64,000 nucleotides of DNA from Clytia hemisphaerica (taxonomy: Eukaryota; Cnidaria; Hydrozoa; Leptothecata; Clytiidae): assembly GCA_902728285.1 (NCBI GenBank), contig CACVBU010001102.1, positions 2,188,335-2,252,334 of the forward strand, in the 5' to 3' direction. Positions 42,312 to 54,159 of the stretch are shown here, in pieces. How positions within the stretch are numbered: the stretch's first letter is position 1; every line of letters begins with the position of its first letter. The notes under the pieces were generated by a model. The model made no database searches. It had not been told where the DNA came from and saw only the letters and a list, made by a program, of their open reading frames with translations. A program made the position numbers and the translations under genes.

Positions 42312-42679
42312 CAATGCTGGACAAAAGGTTTGTAGACTTCTGCAATATTTGCAAAATACTTCAATATCGACCAAAAACAAGTTCCCAAGAGGCTCTGGGT
42401 GCTTTCCAAACCCATTCAAAGCTGTCTTTGAAAGTCACCCACTGCAGTCAAACCGCAAGGGCAAACCACAAGGGCTTGATTAACTGGCTTACACCAGTAT
42501 CAAAACGCTGATTTTTTGCTTGTGGTTCCCTCAAAAGCAATTCAAAAGCAATGCAACGACTTCAAGAGTGTTTTTCTTAACTTCCATCCCCTTTCAGACA
42601 CATTGAAGAGTCATTTTGCTCTATTTCTCATCATTTTTCACTGAAATTTCATTTGTCTACAACCTTTTGTCCGGCATTG
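42312..42679. mobile_element. 368-bp MITE, CAATGCTGGACAAAAGG ends
   Basis: CAATGCTGGACAAAAGGTT then TGTAGAC at the left; GTCTACAACCTTTTGTCCGG then CATTG at the right. The plus frame 42314-42511 lies inside and is not a gene. Confidence 0.8.
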
Positions 42680-42986
42680 TTCTAGCCAAAAATCTTTGAA
42701 CCCCCACCGTACGTTTATAAACACAAGAAGATACGAAAAACAAACAACACTAAACAAACTGTTCTGGCAACCTGACTTGAATTGAATTCAACTCAAATGA
42801 CTGAATTAGCACAATCGAAAAATCCATTGATAAAATGATTAGATTCAAGTTTTAATTGATAATCAGGAGCTTACACATGACGTGTGTTCGAAAGGGGTGT
42901 TTACAGCAGGAGAAAAATAAGAACAAAATTTAAATCTGTTTTTCTTCAAATGGTAAGCAGGGGCTTAAGATTTACCATTGCAAATA

Positions 42987-43184
42987 CACGTTTTTTTAAA
43001 AAGAAAATCCAAAATACTCTACGGATGTTCTTAACTTCACTTTTTTGAGTATTTTGTGCAATTGCCTGAGAAATTGGGCATTTTAGAGTCCTTAAAGCCC
43101 TGAGGTGTTTTTAAGCTGTATTCAATATTTTGGCCATCAAAGCCTTATGTTCTTATATAGCGTGTTCTTGTAAAAAAACGTGTA
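42987..43184. mobile_element. MITE of the AAGAACA/ACGTGT family
   Basis: ACACGTTTTTTTAAAAAG at the left, CTTGTAAAAAAACGTGTA at the right, with GGCCATCAAAGCCTTATG near the right end. Confidence 0.8.
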
Positions 43185-43315
43185 GTAAAGTGGAATAAAA
43201 CTTTCTAACTTGTGTAATGTTATGAGGAAAATACTGCAAATTAAGAAGGCTTACTACCACTAAAACTTTTTATTTTTCTCGAGTAAATTTTGGGTAATAA
43301 TACCGAGAATGTAAT

Positions 43316-43463
43316 ACAGTAAACCCAGTATTCGACTCTTTCTATAATTCGAGCTAATACTCAGTCCTCGTCAAGGAGAAACTCTCTTAGAATACTTTCC
43401 ATTGGAATCTCTCTGTATTTCGAACAAAAAAGATCCCCCGATCGAGTTAGCGAGAGTCAACTG
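43316..43463. mobile_element. pogo/Tigger-like MITE
   Basis: TA-CAGTAAACCCAGTATTCGAC at the left; GATCGAGTTAGCGAGAGTC then AACTG at the right. Confidence 0.75.
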
Positions 43464-43549
43464 TTGTGCTTTACGGACTGGTGAAAGAATTGATAAAATC
43501 CAAATCACAACCTAACGGAAATTTAGATCATGCCTGAATCAAATTTTCT

Positions 43550-43760
43550 TTAATAAAATAAAAAAATATAAGGACAGTTTAAGAACAATGCTAAGCCTGG
43601 AATTACTCAATTTCAAGCAATTTAGGGGTTGAAGCAGTAAAAATTGGGTATAAATCTTAAATTTTACCCTCTAAATAAGAACAGGATAAGAACAATTGAG
43701 GCCCAAAAGTAAATAAAGAAATAAGAACAGCCGAGCCTCGGCAGAAAAGATTTACTGGTT
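43550..43760. mobile_element. MITE, AAGAACA variant subfamily
   Basis: Reverse-complement arrangement of 22141-22405: AAGCCTGGAATTACTCAATT, TTTAGGGGTTGA, AACAGCCGAGCCTCGGCAG. Confidence 0.65.
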
Positions 43761-44261
43761 CAATGCATTTTTTAAAGAAAATTATTTCATTTAAGTTTTA
43801 AAGTCAGTGTTTTCTCAGAAAAAAGCTTTCTTTTTCATTCAAACTTCAAAACTCTATCACATTTATCAACTCTCAATAATCAATTATGCGTTCACAAAGA
43901 TTCCACCCTCATCAATTTACTTTCCTTACCCTTACTACAACAAAACCACTGCTTTTTTAACCTTTTGAAAGACACAAACAAGGCTTGATGACATAATTTT
44001 GCGGAACTATTTAAGGGTGTAAAAACGATTACACTCAAATTCTTTTGGATCTTTGACGGGTCCATAGGAAGAAAAAATTTGGACCAAAAACCCATTAAAA
44101 GTTTAAAAAAGAAAAATAAGAAAGAATGTAACTTCTATTCTCGTTGAAGATTAAAATCATGTACTATAAGATAAGAAGGAAGGGCCCACGAAAGAAAGCA
44201 TTTTTTTAAATGAATGAGAAAATAAATAACAATTCCTGACCAAAGGGATTAGCGGAAAAAA
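43761..44261. other. intergenic, no gene recognised
   Basis: AT-rich flank of the CGAA microsatellite; minus frame 43892-44095 has no domain. Confidence 0.5.
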
Positions 44262-44832
44262 GAACGAACGAACGAACGAACGAACGAACGAACGAACGAA
44301 CGAACGAACGAACGAACGAACGAACGAACGAACGAACGAACGAACGAACGAACGAACGAACGAACGAACGAACGAACGAACGAACGAACGAACGAACGAA
44401 CGAACGAACGAACGAACGAACGAACGAACGAACGAACGAACGAACGAACGAACGAACGAACGAACGAACGAACGAACGAACGAACGAACGAACGAACGAA
44501 CGAACGAACGAACGAACGAACGAACGAACGAACGAACGAACGAACGAACGAACGAACGAACGAACGAACGAACGAACGAACGAACGAACGAACGAACGAA
44601 CGAACGAACGAACGAACGAACGAACGAACGAACGAACGAAACGAACGAACGAACGAACGAACGAACGAACGAACGAACGAACGAACGAACGAACGAACGA
44701 ACGAACGAACGAACGAACGAACGAACGAACGAACGAACGAACGAACGAACGAACGAACGAACGAACGAACGAACGAACGAACGAACGAACGAACGAACGA
44801 ACGAACGAACGAACGAACGAACGAACGAACGA
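44262..44832. repeat. (CGAA)n microsatellite, ~143 units
   Basis: 571 bp of uninterrupted GAAC/CGAA tetranucleotide except one extra A near 44640, which shifts the phase once. It produces artificial open frames reading FVRS repeats on the minus strand. Confidence 0.98.
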
Positions 44833-45540
44833 CTTTAGCCATAACCAGCCAGCACTTTCTGAAAGTATTTTCTGAATATATATCGTCGTTCATATTACTA
44901 ATAGTTCAATCTAAAACTTTTTAATACCTTACAAAATCAATCGTTGTACCATAAATTCTATATTTGATATTGATATACATATACAGAGGAAAGGCTATTC
45001 TCACAAACAGAACATAAGTGAACGATTGTAATTTTACCAAGACACTTGTTTAGAAATTTAATCTTTTGTCATGCGCACAACGATGTCTCATTCCAATTTC
45101 TTATCTTTTACAAAACTAAAATCAAACAAATAATCAATACTTCTTTGATTCACTTAGCTAATTCATAGCTATGGTGATAACCAAATGATTTCAGAGATCA
45201 AAATACCTTGAATTAAAGACACGTACAAGCGCCTAATCATATCATTTATCATATTCAAGTCGTACTAAATAAATAATACATCATTTTATGAAATTTTCTT
45301 TCCATTAGATATAAGTTAATAATTTCAATTCTTAAGTTTTGTGAGACCAATTTACTGCTTATTAATGATTTTCTCTAGCCATCATACTGTGAAAGGTCGA
45401 CGACTAAATTTAAGTCGTAGAGGACTGTATTGTGATGACTTTTAATAGTTATTTCAATAGATAGATTCCTTACTCTAATGAAAAATCTACAAATATCAAG
45501 AAAAAAATATTTAATATTTGACTTAAAACTTTTACATCTA
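44833..45540. other. intergenic, no gene recognised
   Basis: AT-rich. No gene or repeat recognised. Confidence 0.5.
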
Positions 45541-46752
45541 CAGTTTACTCTCTCTAATTCGATTTTCAAGGGACCAAGAATTCTTTTTCGAATTAGAGAA
45601 AGATTCGAATAACACACGCCAGGTTGAAGGGACCAATATTCCAGTTCTCATTATAGAAAGATTCGAATAACACACCCCAGCTGAAGGGACCAATTTTCCA
45701 GTTCTCATTATAGAAAGATTCGAATAACACACCCCAGCTGAAGGGACCAATATTCCAGTTCTCATTATAGAAAGATTCGAATAACACACCCAAGGGACCA
45801 ATATTCCAGTTCTCATTATAGAAAGATTCGAATAACACACCCCAGCTGAAGGGACCAATATTCCAGTTCTCATTATAGAAAGATTCGAATAACACACCCA
45901 AGGGACCAATATTCCAGTTCTCATTATAGAAAGATTCGAATAACACACAAACCCCAGCTGAAGGGACCAATATTCCAGTTCTCATTATAGAAAGATTCGA
46001 ATAACACACCCCAGCTGAAGGGACCAATATTCCAGTTCTCATTATAGAAAGATTTGAATAACACACCCCAGCGCTTAAGGGACCAATATTTCAGTTCTCA
46101 TTATAGAAAGATTTGAATAACACACCCCAGCGCTGAAGGGACCAATATTTCAGTTCTCATTATAGAAAGATTCGAATAACACACCCCAGCTGAAGGGACC
46201 AATATTCCAGTTCTCATTATAGAAAGATTTGAATAACACACCCCAGCTGAAGGGACCAATATTCCAGTTCTCATTATAGAAAGATTCGAATACCACACCC
46301 CAGTTGAAGGGACCAATATTCCAGTTCTCATTATAGAAAGATTCGAATAACACACCCCAGCTGAAGGGACCAATATTCCAGTTCTCATTATAGAAAGATT
46401 TGAATAACACACCCCAGCTGAAGGGACCAATATTCCAGTTCTCATTATAGAAAGATTCGAATAACACACCCCAGCCTGAAGGGACCAATTTTCCAGTTCT
46501 CATTATAGAAAGATTCGAATAACACACCCCAGCGCTGAAGGGACCAATATTCCAGTTCTCATTATAGAAAGATTCGAATAACACACCCCAGCTGAAGGGA
46601 CCAATATTCCAGTTCTCATTATAGAAAGATTCGAATACCACACCCCAGCTGAAGGGACCAATATTCCAGTTCTCATTATAGAAAGATTCGAATACCACAC
46701 CCCAGCTGAAGGGACCAATATTCCAGTTCTCATTATAGAAAGATTCGAATAG
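45541..46752. repeat. 57-bp minisatellite grown from a pogo-like MITE
   Basis: Begins with a MITE terminus (TA-CAGTTTACTCTCTCTAATTCG, 45539-45562), then GATTTTCAAGGGACCAAGAA and TTAGAGAAAGATTCGAATA. From about 45600 a 57-bp unit (AGATTCGAATAACACACCCC, then AGCTGAAGGGACCAATATTC, then CAGTTCTCATTATAGAA) repeats about 20 times. Some units lack CCCAGCTG. Three phases of frame give artificial proteins with repeated CYSNLSIMRTG. The right MITE terminus is absent. Confidence 0.95.
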
Positions 46753-46782
46753 TAGAGGCTCGAATTTGAAAGAATTGATCAT

Positions 46783-47013
46783 ACATTACAATTCTTTTTA
46801 TAAAAACATCCAATTTTTTTGAGACTGAAGCCTAGAAATGTTCTTAACATGTTCTTAATTTCACTATTTTTCGAGCATTTATGTCCATTTTCCTAAGAAA
46901 TTAGGTGTTTTAGAGCCTGCAAAGCCTTAAAATGTTCTTAACTTGTTATTAACATTTAGGCCATCGAAGCCTTATGTTCTTATATAGTTTGTTCTTATAA
47001 AAAAAAGAGTGTG
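46783..47013. mobile_element. MITE of the AAGAACA/ACGTGT family
   Basis: ATTCTTTTTATAAAAACATCC to TTTGTTCTTATAAAAAAAAG with all internal blocks in order. Confidence 0.8.
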
Positions 47014-47821
47014 CAATAACAAAGTGATAATAAAAACAGATAATGAAAAAATATTAAAGTACATACAGCTGCAGTAAATCAGATGATTACTGTTTCAAAA
47101 TACTAACTCATATAGACAGGTAAACAGATAGAAACACAGACAGGAAAATGTCCACAGAAACAAATGAAAAACTTTGGTCTGAACAACTTATGAACGACCA
47201 CCTCTTATCTTCGATGTTGGAGCAGTTTTCCCGTGAAACAGGGGTGTCGACCACGGATATTAAACCACCCGGACGAAAGTTTCTAAAATTACAAGGCGAT
47301 TCATAAAAAAACCTGGCCGCTAAATTTTTGGACGTAAGTTTTTTTCTTTTCATGTTTTCACTTTTAAATTTTTAACCGTAGGCTTTAAATCTACTAGGGT
47401 GTAGTTTACAAAGTGAAACGCTGAAAAGAAAAAAGTTACGTAATAAATTCTAGGGATGCGGGTTTTTTAAGCAGCCTGTACATCAACAATCTTTCTCATA
47501 ACCACACACAAATATTGTCAACTTGAAATGTTTTATCTTATGCCATAAAACATGATACCGAATTTTAACTAAAAAACCCGATGAGCAAATTCAACGTCCT
47601 AAGGAACCGACTAGAAAATTCCATATGAAAGAAAAAGGAAGTCAAAGATAATTAGACAAATTAAGATGGAGGACAATAGAAGGACATAATTGATTAAATG
47701 ATAACGTAATCTTAGGGCTATAAGGCAAGATAACTAACTCAATGAGTGTGATAAAGTAAAAAACCAAAATTTCAATTATGAAACAATTTGAAAGACTTTG
47801 AAGAATCCTTGATACAGCGAT
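47014..47821. other. intergenic, no gene recognised
   Basis: AT-rich, short minus frame 47108-47353 without domain features. Confidence 0.5.
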
Positions 47822-48003
47822 ACCGTCAACTCTCTCTAATTCGAACTTCTATTATTCGAATCTCTCTATAATTGGAACTACAACATCGGTCCCTTCTTGT
47901 CAGCTGGAAAGTCATCCAAAATGTTTCCCCTAATCCATATCTTTCTATAATTCGAAGAACAATTTTGTTCCCTTAAAGATCGAATTAGAGAGAGTCAAAC
48001 GTA
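47822..48003. mobile_element. pogo/Tigger-like MITE
   Basis: TA-CCGTCAACTCTCTCTAATTCG at the left; CGAATTAGAGAGAGTCAAACG-TA at the right. The right subterminal block, read in reverse (ATCTTTAAGGGAACAAAATT, then CGAATTATAGAAAGAT), is the closest match in the window to the 45600-46752 minisatellite unit. Confidence 0.8.
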
Positions 48004-49314
48004 GTTTCAGATTCGATCTGATGTCAAATAATGTGTTCCAACTTAAAGTTTAGTCGGTGTCGGTTGGTTTCAATATAATCTGCAGCGGAGACACAAAAAG
48101 GTTGCAACTTTTGATAGAATTCGAAGTAGATAACAATCAAAGAATCACTCGTGTGAAAATGATAACCATAGCACAGCCGGCATAGTTATTGAAGAAATTG
48201 ATTTTCATTAGCGTTTTTCAACGTTTTTTGCCCTTTTCTGCTGAGTCAGCAAAATTTCAAACTCTAATATCTCATGATATCTAGCCTAGGAAACCCTATA
48301 AATGACCCCTCTAATCGATAGTACTCTTCAAGACGCATCTGTTAAAACTGGTATCTTTCGCTGAAAATGTTCTCAAAAATGCTGACGTCAGCACAAATAT
48401 TGCATTCTTGAAGACGTATTAGCCAATTCCGGGGGACTAAGTCCACTAAATGAGACAAATGACCCCATTTTGGAGATCTTCTCTCCAAGCTCTATCTGAT
48501 GGCACAATCAGTTTTAGCTAAATGAGAACTTCAAAAATCGACTTTCTAAGGACCCCCAGGCTAAAATGGCCCTACCCCTTCAAGCCCCCATAAAAAATTT
48601 TCCCCAGCTTTGCCAGCTTGGCAAAAACTGGTTTTGGGGTCCCAAGGGACCATATGATGGGAAAATAAAATAAAAACCCATATTTACTAATTGTAAGGGT
48701 GATCCTGGATCGCCGCCGGACTATCATGAAATTTGGCAGAAGGGCCCAAGAATGTCATGTTTTCGAGCATTCTTAAAACTATAAATTGCTATCCTCCAGC
48801 AAGGCTAAGGAATTTCACAACAAAATGCCATTTCATGCTTCAACTATGTTAGTATTAAAACAGGGTTAAAATTAGACAGGGAATATATTCTAGGATGGAC
48901 CCCCCCCCCCAAAAAAAAAAAAAGAATATCCGAGATGAAAAGGAAAACACCATTCTTATAAAAAAAAGTGTAATCGCCGACGTTCCTATCTAATTAAATT
49001 TATTAAATTGGAATTGCGAGAGAATTTTTTAACTATTATAGTAGTAGCTGTTCAAATATAATATGCTTATGAATAAACTTAGCAAAACAGCCAAACATCA
49101 ATCATGAAATGTGAGCTGTCCATCAAATTCAATGATTTTTTAAAGATCTCTCATCCAGCCAAAATAGAGGGCACGAGTAGTTAGTTCTTAGATATACTTC
49201 TCCAAAATTGAATCTTCTGGCAATCAATTCACTCCAAGTCACAAAGAATCAGACATTTCAGACCAAGCTTTGGCTGTTCAAAATGATCAGTATCTCGTGC
49301 GTAGAGTCGTACAT
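48004..49314. other. intergenic with MITE fragment
   Basis: At 48930-48975 a short AAGAATATCCGAGATGAAAAGG ... CACCATTCTTATAAAAAAAAG fragment. A C-run/A-run (48901-48924) precedes it. No gene recognised. Confidence 0.45.
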
Positions 49315-49387
49315 GGCCTCGTGGCCCAACGGATAAGGCATCTGACTACGAATCAGGGGATTCCAGGTTCGAATCCTGGCGAGGTCG
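49315..49387 (+). tRNA. tRNA-Arg(ACG)
   Basis: 73 nt with a full cloverleaf. The acceptor stem pairs GGCCTCG with CGAGGTC (one G-U), with discriminator G. The anticodon stem TCTGA/TCAGG (one T-G pair) holds the loop CTACGAA, anticodon ACG. The T arm CCAGG-TTCGAAT-CCTGG is perfect. The A box TGGCCCAACGG and B box GGTTCGAATCC match consensus. A TTTT terminator follows at about 49391. No intron. Reads arginine CGN codons after inosine modification of A34. Confidence 0.95.
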
Positions 49388-49902
49388 TACTTTTCGCTTT
49401 GTATTTTCATCAATAAACAAGAGCAGGAGCACCTAGAAGTCTATGCACCTCTAATAGAATAGTTACAAGAGTGAGCCCCAAAGTGGTACCCCTGTCTCAA
49501 TTAAAGATCATTTAAAAATATCTAATTCCGGATGTCCCAGAAAAATGTCCCCCTCTTTGATGTGATTTTCCTCGAGTTCTATATCTATGAACTGTTAAAG
49601 AATCAATCCTTTTGCAGTGGAAAGAGGAAGGATAAACTTAAATTTTGAGCGGTAATTTGTCAAATTTGGCCGGGTAGATCGAAAGTTGGTCTAATGCTAA
49701 AACATTACTTTTCAAGAAAGTCGGAAAAAGGCGAAAAATGAGGGTATTAAATTTATTACACAAATGTTTTACGTATATTCATCAGAAAATGTATTTCAAT
49801 TTTATAATGTTTTAGAACTTAGAGACCATAACTTCTGACCCAAGTTGACCAAATTTGACAAATTGAACAGTGTTCATTTAACTCTTGTCTGTACACAAAC
49901 CC
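49388..49902. other. intergenic, no gene recognised
   Basis: AT-rich, no coding signal. Ends in the target duplication ACACAAACCC of the next element. Confidence 0.5.
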
Positions 49903-50251
49903 CGGGGGGGTTACTTAGGCAAAATGGGGGCCGGGTATGTGCGAGCCATAAGGGTACCTTTTCTCATTCCTCAAAATTCTCTCGAAGGGGTACAAATTCA
50001 AAAGTTAGTCTCTGAAAGGGTCCAAAAATCACGAAAATCTAAAATTTCTCTCTCAAAGGGTCACGATTTCCAAAAATTTTGACCAAAATTTGATGAAAAT
50101 CAAACCAAAATTTGGAAAAAATGGACCAAAATTTAGGAAAAAGTCTCTCAAAGGGTCCCAAAATCACCAAAATTTTGTCTCTCAAAGGGTCGATTTTCGA
50201 TTTTCGGCTCGGACATACCCGTCACCTCGCAAACCTAGTACCCCCCCCGGG
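49903..50251. mobile_element. CCGGGGG MITE with 10-bp target duplication
   Basis: Bounded by ACACAAACCC at 49893-49902 and 50252-50261. Starts CGGGGGGGTTAC, then GGCCGGGTATGTGCGAGCC; ends GGCTCGGACATACCCGTC then CCCCCCCCGGG. Inside are five CTCTCAAAGGGTC motifs. It is inserted into the dispersed repeat also seen at 27241. Confidence 0.9.
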
Positions 50252-50340
50252 ACACAAACCCAATATCTACGGCTAATTTCAAAATTCATTGCCTACGCTA
50301 CGATAATCGTGAGATACACTCTGGTACAGAGTAATTTAAC
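50252..50340 (+). repeat. dispersed repeat shared with 27241-27500
   Basis: ACACAAACCCAATATCTACG then GCTAATTTCAAAATTCATTG and GTGAGATACACTCTGGTACA; the left part of the repeat is cut by the MITE at 49903. Confidence 0.6.
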
Positions 50341-51024
50341 TCAAGAAACATCACTTCAAAGAGAGGGACTTTTTTCTGGGACACCCGATAGTTGAAGTTG
50401 AATGGTAACTTCAGTTCCCTGGAGAATTGTATCATAGGTACTTGCTAAAAGAGGTACGGTACGGGGATGAGCCGCTGGTCCAGAATGCTGTACCTTTTGT
50501 CACCTCCACCAGTTCCACGTAGGGTAAGCTAATTGGAATTTTAGGAAAAAAGTTGAATATTTTGAGAAAATTTGGGAATTTTAGTCCAATTCATAACTCG
50601 TTCCAGCTCGTTCCATAAGTTTTGGCAAGATTTTGGGTCCCATGTAGGTATGATCCATTTTCGGACCTCGGTAGGTTAGTAAAAGTGTGTAAACACGCCA
50701 TGATTCATGAACTAAATCCTGGGAATCTTTGATGTTTACAAGCTTCAATTATCCATCCCCTGGTGTGATAAGCTTCCACCATCTATTGGCAATTTCACAA
50801 TGTTGTTTTATTAAACTTCAAAAGATGTATTAATTAAAATGAAGGGATAATTAGTAGGTACAACTCATTGAGGGAAGGAAGCTGAAATATTTTATATCCT
50901 TAATCTAAGATTAGTATCTATTAATAATCAAGTTCCATCTATTTTAGGATCCACACACGTTGAAATTAAATATAATTATGATTTATATTAAGTTCGGTGA
51001 TAGCAACAAAGATGCCATGCCAAC
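50341..51024. other. intergenic, no gene recognised
   Basis: AT-rich with a GC-richer patch at 50450-50530. No gene. Confidence 0.45.
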
Positions 51025-52680
51025 TCTAGTCTGGGAGCCAAACCTGAAAAATGACATTTTGCTTAACCCAAGATTCTACAGAATAAACTATACATTTTTG
51101 GAATCCTCAACTATCCTAGTTTAAGAAATGCATAGTCCCCAAAGCTAACTCCTGGTCAATTTTTCACAATGGGCCCGAGTTTAGGGGGTACTTTTTACCC
51201 TTTGTACGGATTTGTTAACGAAACCATCTTTCCATGTATGATATAATTTGCTATATCTCATGAATAAATTGACAAATTGCTTTGAAACTTTGCCAAAAGT
51301 TTCAAGATAGATTGGTGATCATCATTGGCAAAAAAATTTTGCGAACAATTATTTTTGGGGGTTTACCTGGGGGGGGAATAGGGAAAATTTAGGTATTTTC
51401 AATGAGTTTTGACACTTTATAAGACTGGGACCTACCAAAACAACTTTTAATGAGGCACAAACTTTGTGTTATAATAAAATTTGATGCGATACACCAGAAA
51501 AATTTCTTATCAACTGTATTTAGTATCATTTTTGACCCTTCAGGTTCAGGGGGTATAAATGCCCATTTTATTGAATTTTTACATAATTTGAGCAATTTTC
51601 ACTGCTTATCTCGCCTAGAATATCTTTGAAAATTGTTTTAACTTGATCTTTGTGTAATATAATATTACACAAAGATCAAGTTAAATACACTAGAAAATTA
51701 CAATGCTGACTTGAAACTCTCACATACAGGGAGCAGTTGGAGAAACCAGGGGGTAAAATTGCCAATTTGAGACGATTTTATCGTTTTTATTGATATTTGA
51801 AAACCGTGTTTTTCAGCCAGAAACAGCTATTTTGTCCAGTTTTTGCGCTTTTTGAAGCTCAATATCTCGAGTTAGGTACAGAAATCACCTATACTTGCAA
51901 TATATCTCTAATCTTAATTTTTTGAGAGCTTTCCAAAAATATACAACAGGTCTCCGTTTTCTCGAGCTAAAATTTGTATTAATTTTTAACCCTATGATTT
52001 TTGCCTGAGACCGTCATATTTGTCCGAAAATCACACCAAAGTGTCCGAAAAAAAATTGGAAACATTGTAATTTCGATTCCCCTACCCCTTAGCTTTCCAA
52101 AAATGTATAACAAGTGCTTTAACAAAATGAGTGTATGTAAAAATTCAATAAAATGGGCATTTGTACCCCCTGAAGCGTCAAAATGATACCAAATACAGTT
52201 GACAAGTAATTTTTCTGGTGTATTTCATCAAATTTTATCATAACACGAATTTTGTGCCTCATTAAAAGTTGTTTTAGTAGGTCCCAGTCTTATAAAGTGT
52301 CAAAATTCAGCGAAAATGACTAAATCTTCCCTAACTTCCCCCAGGGGATGCCCCCGAAATAATTTTGATGATGATCACCAATCTATCTTGAAACTTTTGG
52401 CTAAGTTTCAAAGCAATTTGTCAATTTATTCATGAGATATAACAAATTATATCATACATGGAAAGATATTTTCCTTAACAAATCCGTACAAAGGGTAAAA
52501 AGTACCCCCTAAATTTGGGTCCAGTATGAAAAATTGACCAGGAGTTAGCTTTGGGGATCGACCATTTCTTAAACTGGGATAATTGAAGATTCCAAAAATA
52601 TATAGTTTATCCTGTAGAATCTTGGGTTAAGCAAAAGTGCTTATTTAAGGAGATATAGGATTTGGCTCCTGGACTACTCG
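51025..52680. mobile_element. 1.65-kb fold-back element
   Basis: Arms of about 550 bp: left 51025-51580 and right 52130-52680 are inverted complements. Shared landmarks are GGGAGCCAAACCTG, TGGTCAATTTTTCA, TTTACCCTTTGTACGG, CTTTATAAGACTGGGACCTA and CAATAAAATGGGCAT. The 550-bp spacer is unrelated to the arms and includes a near-perfect 49-nt palindrome (51637-51685). No coding capacity; paired frames at 51389 and 52001 are the two arms. Confidence 0.9.
51637..51685. repeat. 49-nt palindrome
   Basis: TTTAACTTGATCTTTGTGTA followed by ATATAATAT and the inverse complement; arms of 24 nt around a single central base. Sits inside the spacer of the 1.65-kb fold-back. Confidence 0.95.
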
Positions 52681-53712
52681 TGTTCCTTTTGTTTTGAGGT
52701 CTTTGAGAATTGAAACCCCTGATAAAGGCCATTTTTTACCAAGTAGTTCTATGTATAACTCCAAACCTAACCTTGTGATACTTAAATCTAAAAATTGGTA
52801 TAAATCCCACACAAATGCAAGACCCCAATTCAACAACCCCTGTCAAATAGTACTTAAGAAGGGTAGGGTTCACATTATGGTTATACAGTATACGTTTTGA
52901 TGTAGAAACATTCCGATTGCCGTTCTTGACATCAATACTGACAGAACGTTTTTTACAAACAACTCCGCTGCACTGTGCGACCACAATCAAGAGAGGAATC
53001 TTCAACTTTTCTCAAACCAAGAAACGGCGAAGCCTTAAGATTTGCGCCACTTTCGTGATGACGGATTGAACCATTTTCTTTGTTTTCATACGGTGTATTT
53101 TTTAAGTCCAGCCGTAAATTTTAATTTCAGCCTGCGGTTTGTGTGGGTCACGTTTAAATAAACAATTTCATTTACCTTCTAAGAGTTTCCTGTCTAGCCC
53201 CTTCAAGGCCTTAAACACAATGTATATTCGAGCTTCAAGCTCCTAACCTGGAAACTTATTAGCCTAGTTAACTAAGCCCGTATTCACAAGCCTAGGACAA
53301 ACGGCTAATGGCAATATAGCATTTTCGGCGCTTTAAAGACGTTTTATATTTACGGATTTTAAGTTTGCCTTGGAATACTGTTATTTTGTTATTCGGTCAC
53401 AACTTACCATCAGATTTATCCTAGTGACTGATAAACTAGCTTAGATTTCTAGGCTAGAAACTTATCATGTTCGTACACAAACAAACAGTCAATAAATTGA
53501 TTAAATAACTCAACAATATATAAACCATTTGTAAGGAGAAAAAAACTCAAAGAAATGGGGCGGACCGGAAGAGAGCAACCTAATCGGATTAAGGAAAAAT
53601 GACGCTCTTTATGAATGACTTAATATTGCCACGTGATAATTGCTAAAGAATCTTGCGCAATGAGCACTCATAGTAATTCAGCGCGTCTTTCATCATTTGA
53701 ATTCGTACAATA
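52681..53712. other. intergenic with a dispersed repeat
   Basis: Positions 53027-53105 match 26025-26110 (GCCTTAAGATTTGCGCCAC and CTTTGTTTTCATACGG). Overlapping short frames at 52645-53005 on both strands have no domain features. Confidence 0.45.
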
Positions 53713-53842
53713 TACCTTATATCGGGGAAAAGTGACGAAATTTTGGCCAAGTGACGAAAATTTTTCCCGGCCTTAATGCGTTTACCAACTACCAGCAAGT
53801 GACGAATATTTTTCCCCGACGAAAATTTTCCCCGATAAGGTA
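53713..53842. mobile_element. MITE, TACCTTATCGGGGAAAA ends
   Basis: TACCTTATATCGGGGAAAAG ... GAAAATTTTCCCCGATAAGG then TA; second copy of 23783-23905 with an ATG-free interior of GTGACGAA motifs. Confidence 0.85.
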
Positions 53843-54159
53843 CTTATTACACGGATTATCCGACCGACAATCTTGCATTGAAAATAAATACCGTTCCTAC
53901 GGTCTAAAACGCAATCGAGAAATCTTTAGCCTTGTTTTGAAAAAAAGAAAGTTCAAGGCCAGGCACCAAAGATATACCCAGAGAATACCCATCAAAGTAA
54001 AACATGCAGAATATAAAAGCATTATTGACTGACTTGGATGATCTATACAAACATATATTGCTTCTCAGCTGATGAATCGAACCTCGGTAAAAAGTATCCA
54101 AAACTTCAATAACGCGAAAAGATTACCGAATGTAAAATATAAAAGGAGCTAAAAGCGTC

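Noticed and set aside
44249-44893. 214-codon minus-strand frame reading FVRS repeats
   Set aside because: It is the translation of the (CGAA)n microsatellite; no flanking coding signal.
45375-46782. Several long minus frames with repeated CYSNLSIMRTG or LFESFYNENWNIGP
   Set aside because: They are three-frame readings of the 57-bp minisatellite; the unit length of 57 is a multiple of three, which keeps frames open by chance.
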